Positions 51,570 through 61,160 of a DNA stretch of 64,000 bases are shown here, in pieces (the stretch's first letter is position 1; the number at the start of each line of letters is the position of its first letter). Location of the stretch: positions 62,001-126,000 of the forward strand of contig JACKBN010000013.1 of the NCBI GenBank assembly GCA_020634565.1. Direction: 5' to 3'. The notes below the pieces were generated by a model. That model did no database searches and had not been told where the DNA came from. It saw nothing but the letters and a program-made list of their open reading frames with translations. This DNA comes from Ardenticatenaceae bacterium. GTDB taxonomy: Bacteria; Chloroflexota; Anaerolineae; Promineifilales; Promineifilaceae. A program made the position numbers and the translations under genes.

Positions 51570-53156
51570 TTATGAGAGCGGTAATTTGACCGGAAGGGAA
51601 ATGGTGAAAATAGCGCCACTGTTGCTGGGCGACATGACCGACACCTGCCCCTGATGCAGTTCCGCAATCTGTTTGACGATGGCTAGACCCAATCCAGACC
51701 CGCCACTGTGGCGGCTGCGCGACTTATCGCCGCGCCAGAAGCGATCAAACACGTAGGGCAAGTCAGCCTGGGGAATGCCCGGGCCACTGTCGATGACGGA
51801 GAGGTGGACAATATTTTTCTCGTGAACGGCCGTTACCCGTACCCGTCCCCCATTTGGCGTGTGGCGAATACCGTTGGCCACCAAATTGGTCAACGCCTGC
51901 TGAATGCGATCCGCATCCGCGTGGATGAACAATGGTTGAGCCGGGGCATCATCGACCAGGCGCACGCCGTTGGTTTCTGCCAGCGGGGCCAGGCGGGCCA
52001 CCACCGTGGCCGTCACCGCGCGCACGTCCACCTTTTGCAGCGATAAGGAAAGCTGGCCGGAATCCGCCAAAGACAGCAGACGCAAATCATCAATGAGGCG
52101 GGAGAGGCGATGCACTTCGTCATTCAGCTCTTGCAGCTCATCGGGATTGGGCTCCAGCAGGCCGTCGAGCATCGCTTCCAGATTAGCCTGCATGACGGTG
52201 AGCGGCGTACGCAGTTCATGGGCCACATCGGCCACCATTTGCCGCCGCAGCTGCTCTTGCTCGGAAATTTGGCTGGCCATCTGGTTAAACGCCTCGGCCA
52301 CCTTGCCCAACTCATCCTGTGAGCGCACCGGCACGCGCACGGCTGGCTCGCCCGCCGCCAGCGCCTGGGAGGCACGGCGCATCTGGCTCAGCGGGCGGGT
52401 AATCTGCCAAAAGATAATTGTGCCTAAAACCAATGAAACAACACCCGCAACGATAACGGCCGTTTGCGCCGCCCGCCGCACTTCATACAAGAAAGACAAA
52501 CCCAGCGATTCGGGGGAAGAAGGCATCAACACCTCCAACAACGGCACAGAGATAACCTCTTCGGTAACGGCCGTTTCCAAATCTGGCTCAAGCACAACTT
52601 CAGGCGGTGCCTCCTCAATTTCCGGCGGTTCAAAATCAATGTTGGGGAAGTCAGGAAACTCTGGTGGCACTGGCGTGGCCAGCCGGGGCACCGTACGGCG
52701 GATAATGATTTCATTCTCTGTAACGATGATTTCTGCATCTTCAAGCGTTTGTGGGTCTTCAACCAGCGTCGGCAAAACGGCGCGAATGGTTTCGTTTCGC
52801 TGGCTAAGGTATTGGCTAAACGCGCGGGCGGTAACGTCGCTAACGACGGTGGAGACGATAATCAACATGAGGATGATGACAACGGCAAACGCGCCCATCA
52901 GCCGGAACCAAAGGCTGCGCGTCATCCAGCGGAAGCGGCTCCAGGCGCGACCCAGCAGCCGGAAGGCCCACTTCATCACGCGCCAGGCAAAGCGCAACGG
53001 CCGTCTCAACTTACCAAAGCGCGTGGTCTCTTCCTTTAAAATGATCAGCTCATCCCCCACCCGAATTTGCTTGGGGGAAACGCGCTTGCCGCGCCGCCAC
53101 AGCCGCCAACGAGACAGCCAGTAAGACGGCCGTAATTTTCGCAATCGTTTACGCAT
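51570..53156 (-). CDS. HAMP-containing sensor histidine kinase (BaeS-like)
   Basis: A 528-residue sensor kinase. An unusual basic N-terminal extension of about 80 residues precedes the first membrane helix (about 85-106). The external loop is rich in Pro/Glu (residues 160-210). A second helix (about 230-250) leads to HAMP, then HisKA with H313 in VADVAHELRTPLTVM, and HATPase with NLVANGIRHT, DSGPGIP and GGSGLGLAI. It overlaps the upstream response-regulator gene by eight bases, forming a two-component operon. Confidence 0.94.
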   Translation of the reverse strand: MRKRLRKLRPSYWLSRWRLWRRGKRVSPKQIRVGDELIILKEETTRFGKLRRPLRFAWRVMKWAFRLLGRAWSRFRWMTRSLWFRLMGAFAVVIILMLIIVSTVVSDVTARAFSQYLSQRNETIRAVLPTLVEDPQTLEDAEIIVTENEIIIRRTVPRLATPVPPEFPDFPNIDFEPPEIEEAPPEVVLEPDLETAVTEEVISVPLLEVLMPSSPESLGLSFLYEVRRAAQTAVIVAGVVSLVLGTIIFWQITRPLSQMRRASQALAAGEPAVRVPVRSQDELGKVAEAFNQMASQISEQEQLRRQMVADVAHELRTPLTVMQANLEAMLDGLLEPNPDELQELNDEVHRLSRLIDDLRLLSLADSGQLSLSLQKVDVRAVTATVVARLAPLAETNGVRLVDDAPAQPLFIHADADRIQQALTNLVANGIRHTPNGGRVRVTAVHEKNIVHLSVIDSGPGIPQADLPYVFDRFWRGDKSRSRHSGGSGLGLAIVKQIAELHQGQVSVMSPSNSGAIFTISLPVKLPLS

Positions 53157-53847
53157 GAGGCAGTTCCACCTCGTCCAGTCGGTAGCCTACGCCGTAAATG
53201 GTGTTGATGATGGGCAAATCGCCGACAACCTCTTTCAACTTACGCCGCACATTTTTGACATGTTGATCAATGGCGCGCTCAAGTTCTTCAAAGGCCACGC
53301 CCTGCACCGCTTCCAGCAGCTGCGCCCGGCTCATCACGTGCCCCTTGTGGCGCATCAGCGTGGCCAGCAGTTCAAACTCGGTTTGCGTCAAGTCCAGCAG
53401 CTGCCCATCAATCCAGACGCGGTACGCGGCCAGGTCCAGCTGAAGTGCACCGGCCTGCAAGATATTTTCGCTGGCGAGGCTGCCCTGGGTGCGCCGCAGC
53501 ACAGCGCGCACGCGGGCCACCACCTCACGCGGGGAGAACGGTTTGCTGATGTAATCGTCGGCCCCCAGTTCCAGGCCAATGAGCCGGTCCATCTCCTCGG
53601 TGCGGGCGGTGAGCATGATGATGGGCACGTTGCCCATGCGGCGCAAATTGCGGCAGATGTCCAGCCCATCCTGCCCTGGCAAGTTCAGATCGAGCAGCAC
53701 GAGAGACGGCCGTTCCTGGCGAAATGCAGGAATGGCATCGGTACCGGTATGAACGGCCGTAACGGCAAACCCCGCCTGCTCCAGATAGAGCTGCAGGGTT
53801 CGCACAATCCGCACTTCATCTTCCACAATCAAAATTTTGTCGCTCAT
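53149..53847 (-). CDS. OmpR/PhoB-type response regulator
   Basis: A 232-residue regulator: receiver with phospho-acceptor D53 (LVLLDLNLPG) and K102 (SKPF), then a winged-helix DNA-binding domain (about 130-225) ending with NTIYGVGYRLDE. It is co-transcribed with the BaeS-like kinase and should be its partner. Its targets may include the nearby membrane-protein gene upstream at 53910-54407, but that is inference. Confidence 0.95.
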   Translation of the reverse strand: MSDKILIVEDEVRIVRTLQLYLEQAGFAVTAVHTGTDAIPAFRQERPSLVLLDLNLPGQDGLDICRNLRRMGNVPIIMLTARTEEMDRLIGLELGADDYISKPFSPREVVARVRAVLRRTQGSLASENILQAGALQLDLAAYRVWIDGQLLDLTQTEFELLATLMRHKGHVMSRAQLLEAVQGVAFEELERAIDQHVKNVRRKLKEVVGDLPIINTIYGVGYRLDEVELPHA

Positions 53848-53877
53848 CAGTTTCAGAATTTTAACACAGGTACGCCC

Positions 53878-53910
53878 AGCGTAGAGGCAGGTCTAAGACC
53901 TGCCCACGCT
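53878..53910. repeat. GGCAGGTCTAAGACCTGCC palindrome
   Basis: A 9-bp perfect stem GGCAGGTCT / AGACCTGCC around one base sits inside outer arms AGCGT / ACGCT. It lies between the IP-rich membrane gene and the regulator gene, both on the minus strand, and could end the first transcript. Confidence 0.55.
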
Positions 53911-54407
53911 TATTTGTTGATGTCTTCGGGAGATTTTTCCTTTATGATTTGCCGCCGCCCGCGCACAATCATGACCAGGCCCAGGCCAATCAGGCCAAAT
54001 GAAGCCAGCACCGTGCCAATGCCATCAACAATATCGAAGAAGGAAGGCCCGTGATCAATGTAAACCGTCCGGGGCATCTCAGGAATGGCCGGGATTTCCG
54101 GAATCGCGGGAATCTCTGGAATTTCGGGGATGGGTGGAATGGTGGGGATTGGCGGGATGGTAGGCACCGGCGGAATCTCAATATTGATCCGTTCCTCGAT
54201 GCGTTCTTCCACTCGCTGCTCAATCCGTTCTTCAATGGCGAGATCGATAGGTTCATACGACCCATCGTCCCGCACAATAATTGTTTGCCGCGCATCGGCC
54301 GTATTGACGCCAATCACCAAACCAATGATCACGCCAATGCCTACCAACACAAATAGCCCGCCCATTTTCAACAGCCGCTTAAACCAACGCTTGATACCTG
54401 CTCGCAT
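53910..54407 (-). CDS. Small membrane protein with Pro-Ile repeats
   Basis: A 165-residue protein with two membrane helices (about 12-34 and 132-152). The loop between them has an acidic/basic coiled stretch (EERIEQRVEERIEERI) and then a rod of IPPIPTIPPIPEIPEIPAIP-type repeats. No family recognised. GGAGGT precedes ATG 54407. It lies upstream of a response-regulator/kinase pair on the same strand and divergent from another, so an envelope-sensing link is possible but unproven. Confidence 0.72.
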   Translation of the reverse strand: MRAGIKRWFKRLLKMGGLFVLVGIGVIIGLVIGVNTADARQTIIVRDDGSYEPIDLAIEERIEQRVEERIEERINIEIPPVPTIPPIPTIPPIPEIPEIPAIPEIPAIPEMPRTVYIDHGPSFFDIVDGIGTVLASFGLIGLGLVMIVRGRRQIIKEKSPEDINK

Positions 54408-54647
54408 TTCACTACCTCCAAATAACGTTTGTTGCCAATTACAAAAAGAAGCGTAACAAGCAATTGTGTAGGCAATGTGTAGAGCTTTTTGAGACCTCAT
54501 GTACGTTTTCCCCACAGTTCTCAAACCGATTCTTAATATTTCCTAAACATCTGCCGCTTAGAATAAAATCATATCCGGCGTGACACTCACTCCTGGTGCG
54601 TTACAATTCAGTAGAAAACAAGGTCGGATGCGGATAAGGATTGAATA

Positions 54648-55340
54648 ATGGCTCAAACAATTTTGGTTGTGGATGATGAACTAAAACTGCGCGACATGCT
54701 GCGCGTTTATTTGGAACAAGAAGGGTATCGTGTGGTTGAGGCCGGAAACGGCCGTGAAGCCCTTTACGTCGCCCGCTATGAAAAGCCAGACCTCATCATT
54801 CTGGACCTGATGATGCCTGAACTCGGCGGCTATGATTTCTTGCGCACCTACAACAAAGAGGCTGACACGCCCGTCATCATGCTCACCGCTAAAATTGAAG
54901 AGAGCGACAAAGTAGCCGGGCTGGAACTGGGCGCCGATGATTACATCACCAAGCCGTTTGGCGTCAGCGAACTGATTGCCCGCGTGCGCGCCGTGCTGCG
55001 TCGGGCCAACAAGCAGTCGGCGCCAGCCGAAGTGCTGCGCGTGGGAAGCATCACGCTAGACCGGACAGGCCACATGGTGCTGGTAGACAATCAGGTGGTA
55101 GACCTCACCCCTTCTGAGTTTGAGCTGCTGGCCACGCTCATGACCACCCCAGGCCGCGCTTTTTCCCGCCTGGACCTGCTGGAGCACACCACGGGCGATG
55201 CTTACGAAGGGTATGAGCGCACCATCGACGTGCACATTCGTAATTTACGCGCCAAGATTGAGCCTGATCCGAGTAATCCAATCTACATTCAAACCGTTTA
55301 CGGTATGGGCTATCGCTTTGCCACAGCCCCGGAGGCATAA
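54648..55340 (+). CDS. OmpR/PhoB-type response regulator
   Basis: A 230-residue regulator with receiver D53 (LIILDLMMPE) and the KPF lysine, then a winged helix ending NPIYIQTVYGMGYRFA. AAGGA lies nine bases upstream of the ATG. The stop overlaps the kinase start (TAATG). The upstream region has AT-rich direct words TTCTTAATA and CCTAAACA near 54532-54548 that could be an autoregulatory site, but this is weak. Confidence 0.95.
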   Translation: MAQTILVVDDELKLRDMLRVYLEQEGYRVVEAGNGREALYVARYEKPDLIILDLMMPELGGYDFLRTYNKEADTPVIMLTAKIEESDKVAGLELGADDYITKPFGVSELIARVRAVLRRANKQSAPAEVLRVGSITLDRTGHMVLVDNQVVDLTPSEFELLATLMTTPGRAFSRLDLLEHTTGDAYEGYERTIDVHIRNLRAKIEPDPSNPIYIQTVYGMGYRFATAPEA

Positions 55341-56707
55341 TGCGCTCGCTTTCTTTTAAGCTCACGCTGGCATTTTTAATCGTTGGTGTCGCAGGGGCCG
55401 CTTTGGTCGCCATCATCATCGGCGTACGCACGCGTGCCGAATTTAATACATTTGTCGATACCCAACTGCACGTGGAAATGGTTGATGCGCTGGCCAACTA
55501 TTATGAAGAAAATAGTGGCTGGCAAGATGTCAGCACCTTTATTCACAAGGATTCAGCCTTTCGTCTGCATGACGCACGGCTCATTTTGCTGGATACCAAC
55601 AACACGGTTTTGTATGGATTTGGGCCAGATAATGACGGGAAGCCGTACCCTGGCGATCGCATTCCCCCAGGTTTGCCGGTCGAGGTAGATGGCAAAGCGG
55701 TGGGAACTTTTATTCTGCAGCCAGATAACAAGACCGAGAGTTACACACCACCCGAAGTTTATTCCCCGGAAGAAGATTTTTTGCGCAACGTGAATACGGC
55801 CGCATTGGCCAGTGCCGGTATCGCTGGATTATTTGCTTTGGCTCTGGGCAGCCTGCTGGCGCGGAATCTCACCAAGCCTATTCGCGAGCTAACGGCCGTT
55901 ACTCAAACCATGGCCGATGGTAAGCTGGGCCAGCAAGTAGAAGTTCGCACCAAAGACGAAATTGGCGAACTGGCCACCTCTTTCAACCAGATGAGCCATG
56001 ACCTGGCCGACGCCAGCCGCCAGCGTAAGCAAATGACGGCCGATATTGCCCACGATTTGCGCACGCCGCTAACCGTGCTGCGTGGCTATACCGAAGGTCT
56101 TAAAAAAGGGTCGCTGCCCGGCTCCGAAAAACTGTTTACCATCATGCATGAAGAAGTGATTTTGCTACAGCATCTGGTGGAAGATTTGCGCACGCTGTCG
56201 CTGGCAGATGCGGGGGAACTCACGCTGAACAAGCGCGCCATCGACCCGAAGGCACTGCTGGAACGCACCGGCCTGGCTTACATCATGCAGGCAGAAGAAA
56301 AAGGGTTGCAGCTTCGTGTGGAGGCACCGGCCAATCTGCCCGCCATTTTTGTGGACGGCGAGCGCATGACGCAGGTTTTGAACAACCTGGTTTCCAACGC
56401 CTTACGCTATACCAATTCGGGGGAGATTGTGTTGAGCGGCACGGCCGTTTCTGACGAAATCGAATTACGCATTACAGACAGTGGGGTGGGCATTGCGGCG
56501 GATGAACTGCCGCACATCTTCAACCGCTTTTACCGGGCCGACCAATCCCGCCACCGCACCGTTGACAGCACGTCCGGGCTGGGGCTGGCCATTGCCAAAG
56601 CCATTGTGGAAGCGCATGAGGGTAAAATTACGGCCGTATCCACTCCCGGCGAAGGCACCACCTTTATCATCAGCTTGCCCCGCTACGTCAGAAATAACGA
56701 GTCGTGA
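55340..56707 (+). CDS. HAMP-containing sensor histidine kinase
   Basis: A 455-residue kinase. Helix 1 (about 8-30), an external sensing region (about 31-150), helix 2 (about 155-175), HAMP, HisKA with H238 in TADIAHDLRTPLTVLRGYTE, and HATPase with NLVSNALRYT, DSGVGIA and TSGLGLAIAKA. It is translationally coupled to the regulator upstream and is its likely partner. The signal is unknown. Confidence 0.95.
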   Translation: MRSLSFKLTLAFLIVGVAGAALVAIIIGVRTRAEFNTFVDTQLHVEMVDALANYYEENSGWQDVSTFIHKDSAFRLHDARLILLDTNNTVLYGFGPDNDGKPYPGDRIPPGLPVEVDGKAVGTFILQPDNKTESYTPPEVYSPEEDFLRNVNTAALASAGIAGLFALALGSLLARNLTKPIRELTAVTQTMADGKLGQQVEVRTKDEIGELATSFNQMSHDLADASRQRKQMTADIAHDLRTPLTVLRGYTEGLKKGSLPGSEKLFTIMHEEVILLQHLVEDLRTLSLADAGELTLNKRAIDPKALLERTGLAYIMQAEEKGLQLRVEAPANLPAIFVDGERMTQVLNNLVSNALRYTNSGEIVLSGTAVSDEIELRITDSGVGIAADELPHIFNRFYRADQSRHRTVDSTSGLGLAIAKAIVEAHEGKITAVSTPGEGTTFIISLPRYVRNNES

Positions 56708-56716
56708 ACCGGTCAC

Positions 56717-57799
56717 TTACCGCGCGTAATTGGCGTCCACCAGCCGGTTGATTTGCTCCGGGCCACCCAACACCCCCAGCACATGCTCCAGCTTGAGGAC
56801 GCGCTCCCCGGCGGGATGAAAATCGGAACGGCCGTCTTCCCGCAGCAGCACCACGCTCACTTCATAATTTTGCTCAATCTCCGAGACCGTTAAATTCAGC
56901 AAGCCTGAGCCTTCCTCCAGCTTCAACCGGGCCAGGCTCAGCGCCTCTCCCTCCACGGTGATGGGGCGCGTCACGTCCACATCGGCGGCGGCGGCGGCAA
57001 AAGTGGGTGCCGCCATACCCGTGGCACTCATCGCCCGGAAGCCAAACTGCTCCTGCAATGATTGACCAAAATCGTCATCAAAAATACGCAGCACCACCCG
57101 AATTTGCGGATTCAGGCGGCGGGCTTTAAACGCGATTTGCAAGTTCATGCTGTCGTTTTGGGTGCACAAGATGATGGCGCGGGCCTTGACCACGCCAGCC
57201 GCCTGCAGCGCCACCTCGCGCCGCGCATCGTCCTTCAGCACCGGAATGCCCATGCCTTGCGTTTCGGCAATCAAATCCTCGTCTGGATTTAGCTCGATGA
57301 CAGAGACGTCTCGATCCAGCTCATACAATTTTTGCGCCACGCGGTAGCCCAGGTGGCCCAAACCCACCAGCACAATGTGATCTTGAAACGTAGAAGCGAC
57401 AGCCATTTCCCACTCCTTGCTGCGTTCGCGTCGGTTAAAAAAGAGGATGCCGAAGTCGGCCAATCCCTGCGCCAAAATAGAGATGCCAATGACGGGCATG
57501 ATGAAGTAAAACAGCTGTAGTGGCCAATATTCTGGCAAATTGTCCCCCAGCGGCTGCAAAAAAGTGAGGCCCAGCACCTGATAAATCGCCTCGGCTACGT
57601 TATTGTTGCCCACGCCTCGGCCAAAATCGGTCGCCAGAAAATAGTACAGCAGCCCGCCGCCCACAATAGCCAGAGCAAAGTAGAGCAACGGCCGTATAAA
57701 TTCCCGCACCAGCAGCAAAGTATCCCGCCAAATGGCCCGGACGCGCCGCAAACGGCCGTTTCGATTTTGATGGTTGCGTTTATGCGTTCTTGCCTGCAT
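56717..57799 (-). CDS. TrkA-type (RCK) NAD-binding membrane protein
   Basis: A 360-residue protein. Two membrane helices (about 35-58 and 98-118) flank a loop that in potassium channels holds the pore, but the TVGYG-type filter is missing (AEAIYQVLGLTFLQPLGDNL). The cytosolic part has a TrkA-N Rossmann domain (IVLVGLGHLGYRVAQ, VSVIELNPDED) and a TrkA-C-like end. It may be a channel-like regulator or a non-potassium ion channel. The N-terminus is basic. No clear ribosome binding site. Confidence 0.83.
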   Translation of the reverse strand: MQARTHKRNHQNRNGRLRRVRAIWRDTLLLVREFIRPLLYFALAIVGGGLLYYFLATDFGRGVGNNNVAEAIYQVLGLTFLQPLGDNLPEYWPLQLFYFIMPVIGISILAQGLADFGILFFNRRERSKEWEMAVASTFQDHIVLVGLGHLGYRVAQKLYELDRDVSVIELNPDEDLIAETQGMGIPVLKDDARREVALQAAGVVKARAIILCTQNDSMNLQIAFKARRLNPQIRVVLRIFDDDFGQSLQEQFGFRAMSATGMAAPTFAAAAADVDVTRPITVEGEALSLARLKLEEGSGLLNLTVSEIEQNYEVSVVLLREDGRSDFHPAGERVLKLEHVLGVLGGPEQINRLVDANYAR

Positions 57800-57808
57800 C
57801 TATTTTTT

Positions 57809-57870
57809 ACCGCGAAGGGCGCTGAGAGCGCTGAGTTTTTTCTCTTAACCCTCTGTGTTCTCTGTGGCCA
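57809..57870. repeat. Dispersed GCGCTGAGAGCGCTGAG / CTCTGTG repeat
   Basis: ACCGCGAAGGGCGCTGAGAG faces CCTCTGTGTTCTCTGTGGCC in an imperfect inverted arrangement between two minus-strand genes. It belongs to the same group as 3601-3671 and 60108-60138. Confidence 0.62.
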
Positions 57871-57874
57871 ATTT

Positions 57875-60800
57875 TTATTCCACCATAAAGCCAGTTAGCA
57901 GCAGTTTATCATCAACGGCCGTTCCCGTGCCATCCAAAACAGAAAGTCGGCGTAAGGTCTGCAACAAATAAAAACCCACCTGCACCCGGTACGGACCCGG
58001 CGGCAGCTCACCCGCTAACTGCACTTGATGCCGATCCACCACCGTTTCACCCGGCGTCCACTGGCTGGTGGGATAAGTGCCCTGCACCGGCCAGCTGTCG
58101 ATCTGCCCCACGATTTGGTCATTGGCGTCCAACACCTGCACAAACACAGTGTAATCTTCCGCCAGTGGCGCCAGCGCCTGCCACGTCAGCGTGAGTTCCA
58201 GCAAGCCACCCGGCTGCAAGGTGCGGGCGGGGATGTCTACGCCCAGCAGGGCAATCTTGTCCTCAAAGTTGGTTGCACCCTCCGGCAACGGCACGCCGCT
58301 CACCAACACCTCACCCACCACGCAAAAGGTCGTCACCGGCTGCATCCAGCCGCACTGCGCCTCAAGAGAACGGGGGCTTGCCAAGAGTTGATAAGCACTA
58401 TTCTCTGTCGGCGTTTCAATAATCCACTGGCTAGTAAAGGGTTGGCTAGATGGGATTTCCATTCCTGCATCCGTCCTTAGACTCAATTGAGGCAACACAT
58501 CCTGCCGCAGCATAAAACTCAGCTCCACGACACTGCCTTCTCCGGCATAAAGGATAGGCAACGCTGTTTCTGGGCGAACCTGCGTCGGAAATTCAATGCC
58601 GTTTAGCAAAGCCGATCCAACCTGCGCTCGCAATGGCTGAGCTAGCAAACGTGCAGGGACGGGATCAAATTCGTGGCTGGCCACCGTTTGCCAATTCAGC
58701 TCCGCCTGCGGCGTAAACGGCGGCGCGACGGCCACCTGCAAATCGAGCACCTGCGCCTGCGCCAGCAGCGGGCGGGGCCAGCTGTGCACATCCAGCACCA
58801 ATTCACCCGGCCGCCAGGCCACGGTCGGGTAATTGTTGTGCACGGCATGCTGCCCGGTGGCTACGTCGGGCGCACCGTCGTAATTTTGCCCCGCCCAGCG
58901 CACAAAAATGTGCAGCGTTTCGCCAATCGGCGCTTCCGTTTGCCAGACCAACGTCGCTGCGCTGGCGGTCGGGTCGCTGGGGTCTTCCGGCTCGATGCCC
59001 ACGCCGACCAACTGCATCGGGCCAAATTCAAACTGGACGGGATGGGTGGTGGACGGCCGTTCCAGCAAAGGCTCCGTGCTCACTTCCGTCAGCGCCCCCA
59101 CCGCTCGCAAATGGTAAATCCCCGCCAGCCCCGGCAAAAAGCGAGCCAGGTAGACCGTCTGCCCAGCCGCCAACCGCGCATCCAATTCGGCCCGGTACGC
59201 CGCCTCATCCGGCAGCACGATGATCTCCAGATCGGGCCGAATGCCTTCCGCCTGCTGCAAATAGTAGAGCGGCGGGAACTTATCGCTGTCAGCTAAAATA
59301 GCGGCGTTTTCGGCCAGCGGTTGCTGCAAAACGCCGAGGCCCCAGGCAGTACGGCCGTCTGCCATCGAGCTATCCAATCGAGCCTGATTGTTGACTACCA
59401 GCATCACCGTGGGCAGCAGAAGCAGCAGTAAAACGGCCGTGTGCACCAGCGGCACCAACGGCCGATTTTCACGGTTCAGGCGCTGGGTGATGGTTTGGAG
59501 AACGGCCGTAATGCCACTCGCCCACAGCAACCCCACCACCAACTGCGCCGGAATGAGAAAGACAGCCAAATCGGGCACGTAATAGTTGAGACAGTAAAAG
59601 GTAAATCCCAGCCAGGAGACGCCCAAAACGACAGCCATACGCCAATTGCGCCAGATCAAATAGCCAAAACCCAGTAGCGCCAGCGCCAGGTTAAACTCGC
59701 CCCAATTCTCTACAAACAGCCGCCCCACAATGCCGTAGCGGCCCATATCATTGAGCCAGGCACCCCACTGCAATGCATCCTGAAAACGGCCGCCAATCAC
59801 CCAATCCACAAAGCGACCCGCGCCCATCGGTTCTCCGTTCACCGCCTGCCAGCGCAGGGGGAGGTAGGCGTAGAGCAGAAGGGGCGTTATGAAAGCCAGT
59901 GAAAGCTTTATCAGTAATCGGTAATCAGTAATCAGTGATCGGAAGGTAATCTCTGTGTAACTCTGTGCTTCCTCTGTGTGACTCTGCGTTCCTTTTTGCC
60001 CCCAAAGCACCAAAATTACCGCAATACCCGCCGGTGGCAGCAAAAATACCGTCGTCAAATGATTGGTCAAGCCAAAGCCAATGACAAACGCCAGCAAAAC
60101 CAAATTTAACCGCAGAGAGCGCGGAGAGCGCAGAGTTTTTGAACTTGTTACTTGCCACTTGCCACTTGCTACCTGCAACATGATCCACAACGCGACGCAC
60201 ACCACCAACGCATGCAGCGCATACACCTCGGCAGCAATCGCCTGGCTAAACAAGGTGCTGGTGAGTCCCATGACAACTGCACCAAGTACGGCCGTTTCCA
60301 CTCCACCCCACAATTCCCACAAAATCTTAAAAAAGAAGATGAGCGCGACGGTGGCCAGTACGGCCGTTCCCACATTAATCCGCCAGGCCACCGAACCAAA
60401 CGGCAGGAAGCTAAATAATTTACCCAGCAGCAAATAAAGTGGGTAGCCCGTCGGGTGAGCAATGCCCAGCTGCGGCGCCACCACCTGAAACTCAAACGTA
60501 TCCGCCTGCCCCACCGTGCGCGACATCGTGCTCAGGTAAACCGGCAGCAGCGCCAGCGCCACCAGCAGCGGCCCCAGCCAGCGCCAGACGTCGGCCCTGC
60601 CCCGCCAGCGACGACTGCTCCACAACAGCAGCGCCAACCAGAGCGACGCGCCAAAAATCAGGCGACTGCGACCCAAATCCACCAGCGGATCGGCCAGGTA
60701 AATCAAATTCAGCAGCAGGGGCGACAGCACCAGCGGGGAAATATGCCACTGCGGCTTTTGCTGCCACAGCAGCCACGTGATAAAAGTTAGGATTGCAGTG

Positions 60801-60979
60801 AAGGTGAGGGTAAGAAACGGCCGTCCCAACCAAAGCCAGCGCGGGAACAGCCCTTCATACAAAATTCGGCTTGCCGCCAGCCAGCCGACAAAGGTCAGAA
60901 AAAAGAAAGAAAGGTGCGTCGAAAAAAACGAGAGACGGGCCGAATGAGGCGAAACGGGCGAATGAACATCTGTGCGCAT
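57875..60979 (-). CDS. DUF2723 polytopic membrane protein with two in-frame repeat insertions
   Basis: A 1034-residue protein. Residues about 20-560 contain some twelve membrane helices with the DUF2723 core (QLGIAHPTGYPLYLLLGKLF near 180). Human TMEM260, a DUF2723 protein, is an O-mannosyltransferase, so a glycosyltransferase role is plausible. The C-terminal half (about 600-1030) is extracellular beta-sandwich sequence. Two repeat-derived segments lie in loops between helices, at about residues 268-292 and 329-356. TACAAT ends nine bases before the start codon, so the mRNA may be nearly leaderless. Confidence 0.85.
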   Translation of the reverse strand: MRTDVHSPVSPHSARLSFFSTHLSFFFLTFVGWLAASRILYEGLFPRWLWLGRPFLTLTFTAILTFITWLLWQQKPQWHISPLVLSPLLLNLIYLADPLVDLGRSRLIFGASLWLALLLWSSRRWRGRADVWRWLGPLLVALALLPVYLSTMSRTVGQADTFEFQVVAPQLGIAHPTGYPLYLLLGKLFSFLPFGSVAWRINVGTAVLATVALIFFFKILWELWGGVETAVLGAVVMGLTSTLFSQAIAAEVYALHALVVCVALWIMLQVASGKWQVTSSKTLRSPRSLRLNLVLLAFVIGFGLTNHLTTVFLLPPAGIAVILVLWGQKGTQSHTEEAQSYTEITFRSLITDYRLLIKLSLAFITPLLLYAYLPLRWQAVNGEPMGAGRFVDWVIGGRFQDALQWGAWLNDMGRYGIVGRLFVENWGEFNLALALLGFGYLIWRNWRMAVVLGVSWLGFTFYCLNYYVPDLAVFLIPAQLVVGLLWASGITAVLQTITQRLNRENRPLVPLVHTAVLLLLLLPTVMLVVNNQARLDSSMADGRTAWGLGVLQQPLAENAAILADSDKFPPLYYLQQAEGIRPDLEIIVLPDEAAYRAELDARLAAGQTVYLARFLPGLAGIYHLRAVGALTEVSTEPLLERPSTTHPVQFEFGPMQLVGVGIEPEDPSDPTASAATLVWQTEAPIGETLHIFVRWAGQNYDGAPDVATGQHAVHNNYPTVAWRPGELVLDVHSWPRPLLAQAQVLDLQVAVAPPFTPQAELNWQTVASHEFDPVPARLLAQPLRAQVGSALLNGIEFPTQVRPETALPILYAGEGSVVELSFMLRQDVLPQLSLRTDAGMEIPSSQPFTSQWIIETPTENSAYQLLASPRSLEAQCGWMQPVTTFCVVGEVLVSGVPLPEGATNFEDKIALLGVDIPARTLQPGGLLELTLTWQALAPLAEDYTVFVQVLDANDQIVGQIDSWPVQGTYPTSQWTPGETVVDRHQVQLAGELPPGPYRVQVGFYLLQTLRRLSVLDGTGTAVDDKLLLTGFMVE
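59912..59993. repeat. Combined heptad and CTCTGTG repeat inside DUF2723 gene
   Basis: Heptads AGTAATC, GGTAATC, AGTAATC, AGTGATC are followed by CTCTGTG words with a 10-11 base period. Read on the coding strand it gives the loop segment QSHTEEAQSYTEITFRSL in frame. Confidence 0.85.
60104..60178. repeat. CGCAGAGAGCGCGGAG plus TTGCCAC heptad repeat inside DUF2723 gene
   Basis: CGCAGAGAGCGCGGAGAGCG is followed by heptads ACTTGCC, ACTTGCC, ACTTGCT, ACCTGC. On the coding strand it encodes ASGKWQVTSSKTLRSPRSLR between two membrane helices, in frame. Confidence 0.85.
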
Positions 60980-61160
60980 AGGCCGCTTATTGTACCCCTT
61001 CCGGCCTTTGCCCGGTAATCATTTTTGGTAGAAGTTTGTGCCCATGAACGGGTGAGACGGTGCATAGAGAAGGCTATCTGCTTATCAAAGTCGTTTCTGC
61101 ACCATGCCGACCTGCCACAACAAACCTGGCAAAAGTTGATACAATCAGTCATTGTTCACT

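Noticed and set aside
58673..59296. 207-codon plus-strand open frame inside the DUF2723 gene
   Set aside because: Arg/His/Gln-rich antisense sequence over a region that codes for conserved beta-sandwich repeats on the other strand.
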